Of a stretch of DNA of 64,000 bases, positions 60,230 to 64,000 are shown one piece after another (the stretch's first letter is position 1; each line of letters opens with the position of its first letter). The notes below the pieces were generated by a model, which had not been told where the DNA came from, made no database searches, and saw nothing but the letters and a program-made list of their open reading frames with translations. The translations under genes and the position numbers were made by a program. Source of the stretch: Terriglobia bacterium (lineage in GTDB: Bacteria > Acidobacteriota > Terriglobia > Bryobacterales > Bryobacteraceae). Location: positions 223,427 through 287,426 of the forward strand of contig JAIQFK010000009.1 of the NCBI GenBank assembly GCA_020073305.1, given 5' to 3'.

Positions 60230-61381
60230 TCAACTGGCGCGTTTCGCCAGGCGGCCGGGGTTGTCTTTGAGGATCGTACCTTCGCCGTGGCCGCCCAGAT
60301 CCAGCATCAGTTGGGTGAGGGCGCCGTCGTGGAGGACGTTGTTGGTGACGATGCAATCTTCGAGCGCGCTGCAGATGATGCCGTAGGACGGCGACCAGAC
60401 GCCATGGCCGCCGTCATCCCGTCCTACTTGCAGGTTGTTCGTAGTGCAGGTGATGCCGCGGGCTTTCTCTAAGTAGATCTGGCAGGAGTCGTGGGTATCG
60501 GGTGTGGCGTTCTTTCCGCTGCGCTTCACGAAATTGCCGCTGATGGTCATCTGTTCGCCGCCAACGATCGCCAGGCCGCGCGTGCCGGCGCGGTCGAAGA
60601 AATTTCCGGTGATGTTGTAGCCGTCCCCGCCCACAATCAGAATGCCCTCGCGGTTCCACTCGATGCGGTTGGCGGTGAGGGTGCAGGAGGCGTTTTCCTC
60701 GCGGGCGGCAAAACCAGCGCCCTGGTTGCCGGAAAGCCAGTTGTCGAGCAGAAATCCATCCCAGCCGCGCAACGCAATGCCGTCGCCAGCGTTGTAGGCG
60801 ATCATCGAGTGGCGGATGGAGAAACACCAGGCGCGGGTCAGACGCACGCCGTCGCCGGTGAAGTTGGCAATTTGCGAGCGTTCGATGCGAAACGTGTCCT
60901 CCCGCTTGCCGTAATCCGGCTTGTTGAGAAAGACACCGTGGACACTCTTGCCGAGCTTGCCACCGTCTAGAGACAGACCCTCGATGGTTGCGCCGAAGGC
61001 GCCGGTGATATTCAGAAGACAGCTTGCCGCGGGATCGGCGAGGCGGATGACCGAGCCTCCGCCACTGCGGTAATCCCACGCGGGAATGCCGATGACGGCG
61101 ACGTTAGGGCGCAGATGCAGCTCGGCGGTCTGATAGATGCCGGGCGGCACGAAGACAGACCCGCCGCGCTCGGCCGCCAGGTCGATGGCACCTTGAATGG
61201 GTTTCGTATCGTCGGCCTTGCCGTCCCCTTTGGCGCCGAGCAGGCGAGCGTTGAACACCGTGCCGGCGGGGGTTTCGGCACCCTTGGCGCTAGATTGGAG
61301 GGCGAGCCATGCGCCGGCGACCGCGGCGGGTTTCGCGAGGCTGCGGCGGGTGGCGAATTGTGAGAGATCGTGAGTGTTCAT
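60230..61381 (-). CDS. exported right-handed parallel beta-helix protein
   Basis: 383 residues. The N-terminus FATRRSLAKPAAVAGAWLAL is Tat-like (twin arginine, then a hydrophobic run). The start of the mature part (FNARLLGAKGDGKADDTKPI) is the pectate-lyase-3/glycosidase 28-like signature, followed by many beta-helix coils (ITGNFFDRAGTRGLAIVGG, SYGIICSALEDCIVTNN). Probably a polysaccharide-acting or -binding protein; no catalytic residues could be assigned. Confidence 0.85.
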   Translation of the reverse strand: MNTHDLSQFATRRSLAKPAAVAGAWLALQSSAKGAETPAGTVFNARLLGAKGDGKADDTKPIQGAIDLAAERGGSVFVPPGIYQTAELHLRPNVAVIGIPAWDYRSGGGSVIRLADPAASCLLNITGAFGATIEGLSLDGGKLGKSVHGVFLNKPDYGKREDTFRIERSQIANFTGDGVRLTRAWCFSIRHSMIAYNAGDGIALRGWDGFLLDNWLSGNQGAGFAAREENASCTLTANRIEWNREGILIVGGDGYNITGNFFDRAGTRGLAIVGGEQMTISGNFVKRSGKNATPDTHDSCQIYLEKARGITCTTNNLQVGRDDGGHGVWSPSYGIICSALEDCIVTNNVLHDGALTQLMLDLGGHGEGTILKDNPGRLAKRAS

Positions 61382-61436
61382 TTGAATGGCTCCGATGAAA
61401 AGGAGTTAGAGTAATTTCTGGGCGAGTGTTGCAAGA

Positions 61437-61461
61437 TACCGCTTCCTTTGGTCGCGGCTCA
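61437..61461 (-). repeat. GAGCCGCGAC intergenic repeat, inverted copy
   Basis: TACCGCTTCCTTTGGTCGCG followed by GCTCA is the reverse complement of the copy at 13962-13987 with minor changes. It lies in the gap upstream of the glycosidase-like gene. Confidence 0.6.
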
Positions 61462-61483
61462 GTTTACGTCGCGGTTACCTTAC

Positions 61484-61512
61484 ATGATGACTCTATCGCA
61501 TCGCGAATGGTT
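61484..61512 (+). repeat. degenerate duplicate of the downstream gene's first codons
   Basis: 29 bases here match the first 29 bases of the coding sequence at 61638 at 24 positions, and translate to MMTLSHREW compared with MTTLSRREW. The copy runs on for a few codons without similarity. A stretch of about 125 bases of repeat-like DNA (including GGGGACAGGCACC) separates the two. Confidence 0.6.
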
Positions 61513-61637
61513 CGGTGTCACGTTCACTCAAACGAGATCGGTGGTGGGGACAGGCACCACTGTCACGAAGAGCAGTCTGGTCGAGTGCAACTGTTGAGAT
61601 CAGGGACAGTGGAGCCAGTCCCCGGCCGGTGATACAC

Positions 61638-63734
61638 ATGACAACTTTATCGCGTCGTGAATGGTTGATGCTGACGAGCGCGGCATTCGCGCAAGGTCCG
61701 GCAGGCATTCCCTGGTATCAGACCATGCGGCGGTGCGGGCAGGTCAACTTCAACGAGCGCGATCCCGTCGAGCTGAACATCGACGAGTGGCTGGATTACT
61801 GGACCAGTTTGAAGATCAACGCGCTGCTGCTCAATGCCGGCGGCATCGTGGCATTCTATCCGACCCAGGTTCCGTATCATCACAGGAGCCAATATCTGGG
61901 AGACCGCGATCTGTTCGGCGACTTTGCGAAAGCGGCGAAGAAGCGCGGTATCCGGGTGGTGGCGCGCATGGATTGCAACTACGCCTGGGAAGAAGCGTGG
62001 AAGGCGCATCCGGAGTGGTTCGAGCAGAATGCGGACGGCTCCCCGCGGCGCCATGACCAAGCCCCTTCGCTGTATAAGACATGCATGTACTCGGCGTATT
62101 TCATCGAACAGATGCCGGCCATTATTCGCGAGATCAACCAGCTTTATGATGTCGACGGGTTCTTCACCAACGGCTGGCCAGGGGCGGAAGGACCGTCATC
62201 CTGCCATTGCGCCGAATGCCGCGACTTCGGCGATTCGAAGAGCCCGGAGTTTCGCGAGCGTCACCTGGCGCGCGTGCTCGAAGTGTGGAAGCTGTGGGAC
62301 AGGACGACGAAGCAGAAGAAGTGGGACAGCGTGTACGTGGGCAACCTGGGCGGCGGCATCAGGGCATCGACGGACTTGCAGCGGATCGCAGCAGTCGCGG
62401 GATGGTTCAATGCGGATCACCAGGGCCGCAGCGGCTCGACACCGATCTGGGATTGTGCGCAGCAGGGGCGCGTGGCGCAGTGCGTCATGAAAGGCCGGAC
62501 CATCACCAATGTCACAGGCTCGTATGCCAACAGCCATCCGCTGTGGCGGCACACATCGAAAGCTCCCGAAGAAGCCAACATGTGGATGGCGCAAACGACG
62601 GCGAGCGGCATGGTGCCCTGGTACCACTGGCTGGGTGGCGCGCCCAAAGATCTTCGTTGGCGGGAGACGGGGCGCCGGTTCTTTGACTGGATCGCGAAAA
62701 ACGAACGGCACTTCGTCAACCGCCGGTCGATCGCCACGATTGGCGTGGTGTTTTCCGAGCGCGGAAATGCGTTCTATACGCCGCCGGGCGGAGGCGAACC
62801 GGCGGAGTTTCTGCAGGGCCTGTACTACGCGCTGCTCCAGACGCGCTGCCCGTTCGATTTCGTGCATGAAGACGATCTCGGCCCGGAGACTCTGAAGAAG
62901 TACGCGGCGCTGCTGCTGCCGAACGTGGCTTTGTTGAGCGACGCGCAGTGCCGGCAGCTTGCGGATTACCGGGCGAGCGGAGGATCGCTGCTCGGGACCT
63001 TCGAGACCAGCCTGTACGACGAGCGGGGAAAACGGCGCGACGATTTCGGCCTGGCGAAGCTGTTCGGGATCGGCAAGATGGGCGACGTCGAGGGCCCGAA
63101 GGGCAACGCATATTACGCCCGGATTCTGCGGCCGCACGACGTGTTGCGGGGCTTCGAGCATACGGCCATTCTGCCCGGCGCCGAGTTTCGGGTTCCTGTT
63201 CAGGCGACGAATATGGATCCGGTGCTGGCCGTGCTGCCGCCATATCCCGCGTACCCTCCCGAGATGGTGTATCCGCGGACCGAACCCACCAAAGAACCCG
63301 CGATCGTTTTGTGGGAACACGGCCGGAGCCGGCTGGTGTACGTTCCGGGCGACATCGACCGCAGCTTCTGGCGTTCGGGCAATCCGGACCTCAGCCGGTT
63401 GTTGCAGAATGCTGTGCGCTGGCTCGTGCGCGAGCGAGTGCCTGTTTCGGTGGAAGGCGACGGGATGCTTGAAGTTTTCGCGTGGGAAACCGAGCCCGGG
63501 TTTGCGCTGCACCTGCTCAATTACACGAACCCGAATATGCTGCGGGGCTGGTTTACCGAAACCTATCCGGTGGGAGCGCAGCGCGTGCGTGCCGAGCTTC
63601 CGGAAGGTGTCCGGGGCAACCGTGTGGACCTGCTGCGGGCGGGGACGCCGGTGCCGCTGAAGCGAGACGGGCGGTTCGTAGAATTCACTGTTCCGGGTGT
63701 GCGGGATTACGAAGTGGCGGTGGTGGAGCGGTGA
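61638..63734 (+). CDS. Tat-exported glycoside hydrolase-like protein (GHL6/GH42-like)
   Basis: 698 residues from ATG 61638. MTTLSRREWLMLTSAAFA is a twin-arginine signal. A TIM-barrel domain follows with RCGQVNFNERDPVELNIDEW, RMDCNYAWEEAWKAHPEWF and VDGFFTNGWPGAEGPSSCHC, as in hypothetical glycosyl hydrolase 6. From about residue 380 a glutamine-amidotransferase-like beta-galactosidase trimerisation domain is seen (LLLPNVALLSDAQCRQLADY, GGSLLGTFETSLYDERGKRR). The C-terminus is beta-rich. The substrate is unknown; a plant or microbial polysaccharide side chain is likely. Confidence 0.85.
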   Translation: MTTLSRREWLMLTSAAFAQGPAGIPWYQTMRRCGQVNFNERDPVELNIDEWLDYWTSLKINALLLNAGGIVAFYPTQVPYHHRSQYLGDRDLFGDFAKAAKKRGIRVVARMDCNYAWEEAWKAHPEWFEQNADGSPRRHDQAPSLYKTCMYSAYFIEQMPAIIREINQLYDVDGFFTNGWPGAEGPSSCHCAECRDFGDSKSPEFRERHLARVLEVWKLWDRTTKQKKWDSVYVGNLGGGIRASTDLQRIAAVAGWFNADHQGRSGSTPIWDCAQQGRVAQCVMKGRTITNVTGSYANSHPLWRHTSKAPEEANMWMAQTTASGMVPWYHWLGGAPKDLRWRETGRRFFDWIAKNERHFVNRRSIATIGVVFSERGNAFYTPPGGGEPAEFLQGLYYALLQTRCPFDFVHEDDLGPETLKKYAALLLPNVALLSDAQCRQLADYRASGGSLLGTFETSLYDERGKRRDDFGLAKLFGIGKMGDVEGPKGNAYYARILRPHDVLRGFEHTAILPGAEFRVPVQATNMDPVLAVLPPYPAYPPEMVYPRTEPTKEPAIVLWEHGRSRLVYVPGDIDRSFWRSGNPDLSRLLQNAVRWLVRERVPVSVEGDGMLEVFAWETEPGFALHLLNYTNPNMLRGWFTETYPVGAQRVRAELPEGVRGNRVDLLRAGTPVPLKRDGRFVEFTVPGVRDYEVAVVER

Positions 63735-63792
63735 GCAGGCCAATGTAGTGAGTAGTGAGTAACTGGTGAGTAAATGAGGGACGGAGACTGGA

Positions 63793-64000
63793 GTGCGCCC
63801 CTCGGGTGAGACACAGAAATGAGGGACAGGTGACCGTTCGCTGACAAGTCGTTGTCAGCAGGAACAACGTACCGCATACTGCGCATGGCTGGTGAAGCAG
63901 AGGCGGGCTCTGCTGGAGAGCAACCCGCCAAGGAATAGCCGGTCGGAAACTCATCCAGACGATGAGCGGGGGGCTTGGCCCAATGGGTTAGGCCCCCATC
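63793..64000 (+). ncRNA. structured RNA-like segment, possible 5' part of a group II intron
   Basis: From GTGCGCC at 63793 to the window end there are at least five strong hairpins: CCCTC/GAGGG (63799-63803 with 63821-63825), an 8-bp GCTGACAA/TTGTCAGC stem with loop GTCG (63840-63859), GGCGG/CCGCC enclosing GCTCT/AGAGC (63902-63929), CTCATC/GATGAG (63950-63966) and GGGGGC/GCCCCC (63969-63997). GTGCGCC is also how many bacterial group II introns begin. The rest would lie beyond the window, so the type is a guess. Confidence 0.35.

Noticed and set aside
63685..63954. A minus-strand frame at the right edge
   Set aside because: It overlaps the end of the glycosidase-like gene and the structured segment, and its translation is serine/proline/threonine-rich without a pattern.

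Overview
The window looks like a stretch of an Acidobacteriota chromosome from the Solibacter/Bryobacter side of the phylum. The base composition is GC-rich. The gene at 19837-22035 ends in the C-terminal domain (TIGR03437 type) that is characteristic of Solibacter relatives. The gene at 23101-25504 is an acidobacterial duplicated orphan permease (ADOP type). Many secreted enzymes and small palindromic intergenic repeats fit the same picture. The assignment rests on family recognition only; no 16S or marker search was possible.

Layout. 1-11736 is a run of minus-strand housekeeping and catabolic genes: mutS (cut by the window edge), glutamate dehydrogenase, S41 protease, Uma2 nuclease fold, ddl, arginase, asnS, a sugar-phosphate isomerase-like TIM barrel and gamma-glutamyltransferase. 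12148-18908 holds a ClC antiporter, a frameshifted beta-helix protein, rlmB, an AhpD-like protein, an esterase and two tandem secreted proteins built from phage-tail-like modules. 18911-29000 carries a methyltransferase, a PQQ-like/TIGR03437 secreted protein, a frameshifted ADOP permease, a PIN/AbrB toxin-antitoxin pair and a histidine kinase with two single-domain response regulators. 29089-37232 has an S9 peptidase, a methyltransferase, a DUF763 protein, an MHYT histidine kinase with degenerate ATP-binding motifs, recQ and a PilZ protein.

37248-60114 is the metabolic core. The first operon (read right to left: hoxE, a hoxF-GltD fusion, hoxU, hoxY, hoxH, then pyruvate:ferredoxin oxidoreductase and a dihydroorotate dehydrogenase-like gene) encodes a group 3d-like bidirectional [NiFe] hydrogenase whose diaphorase subunit is fused to an NADPH-type glutamate synthase small-subunit module. 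The second operon (phosphoribosyltransferase-like gene, glutamate dehydrogenase, hydB, a cyclic-nucleotide-binding protein, hydG, hydD, hydA, maturation protease) encodes a group 3b NADP-type hydrogenase. A small accessory island (48648-51194: DNA methyltransferase with an Mrr-like tail, a DUF4231/SLATT-like 2TM protein, DUF4926) sits between them. Two c-type cytochromes, one tetraheme, lie just upstream of the second operon.

Together these genes suggest an organism that balances reduced ferredoxin, NADH, NADPH and H2, with ferredoxin supplied by PFOR and 2-oxoglutarate/NAD(P)H exchange through glutamate dehydrogenase. The fused diaphorase, with separate NAD(H) and NADP(H) sites, is the most unusual item and could support electron bifurcation; this is inference. 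60230-64000 contains a beta-helix protein, a Tat-type glycoside hydrolase-like protein with a duplicated 5' end, and a highly structured RNA-like segment at the right edge.
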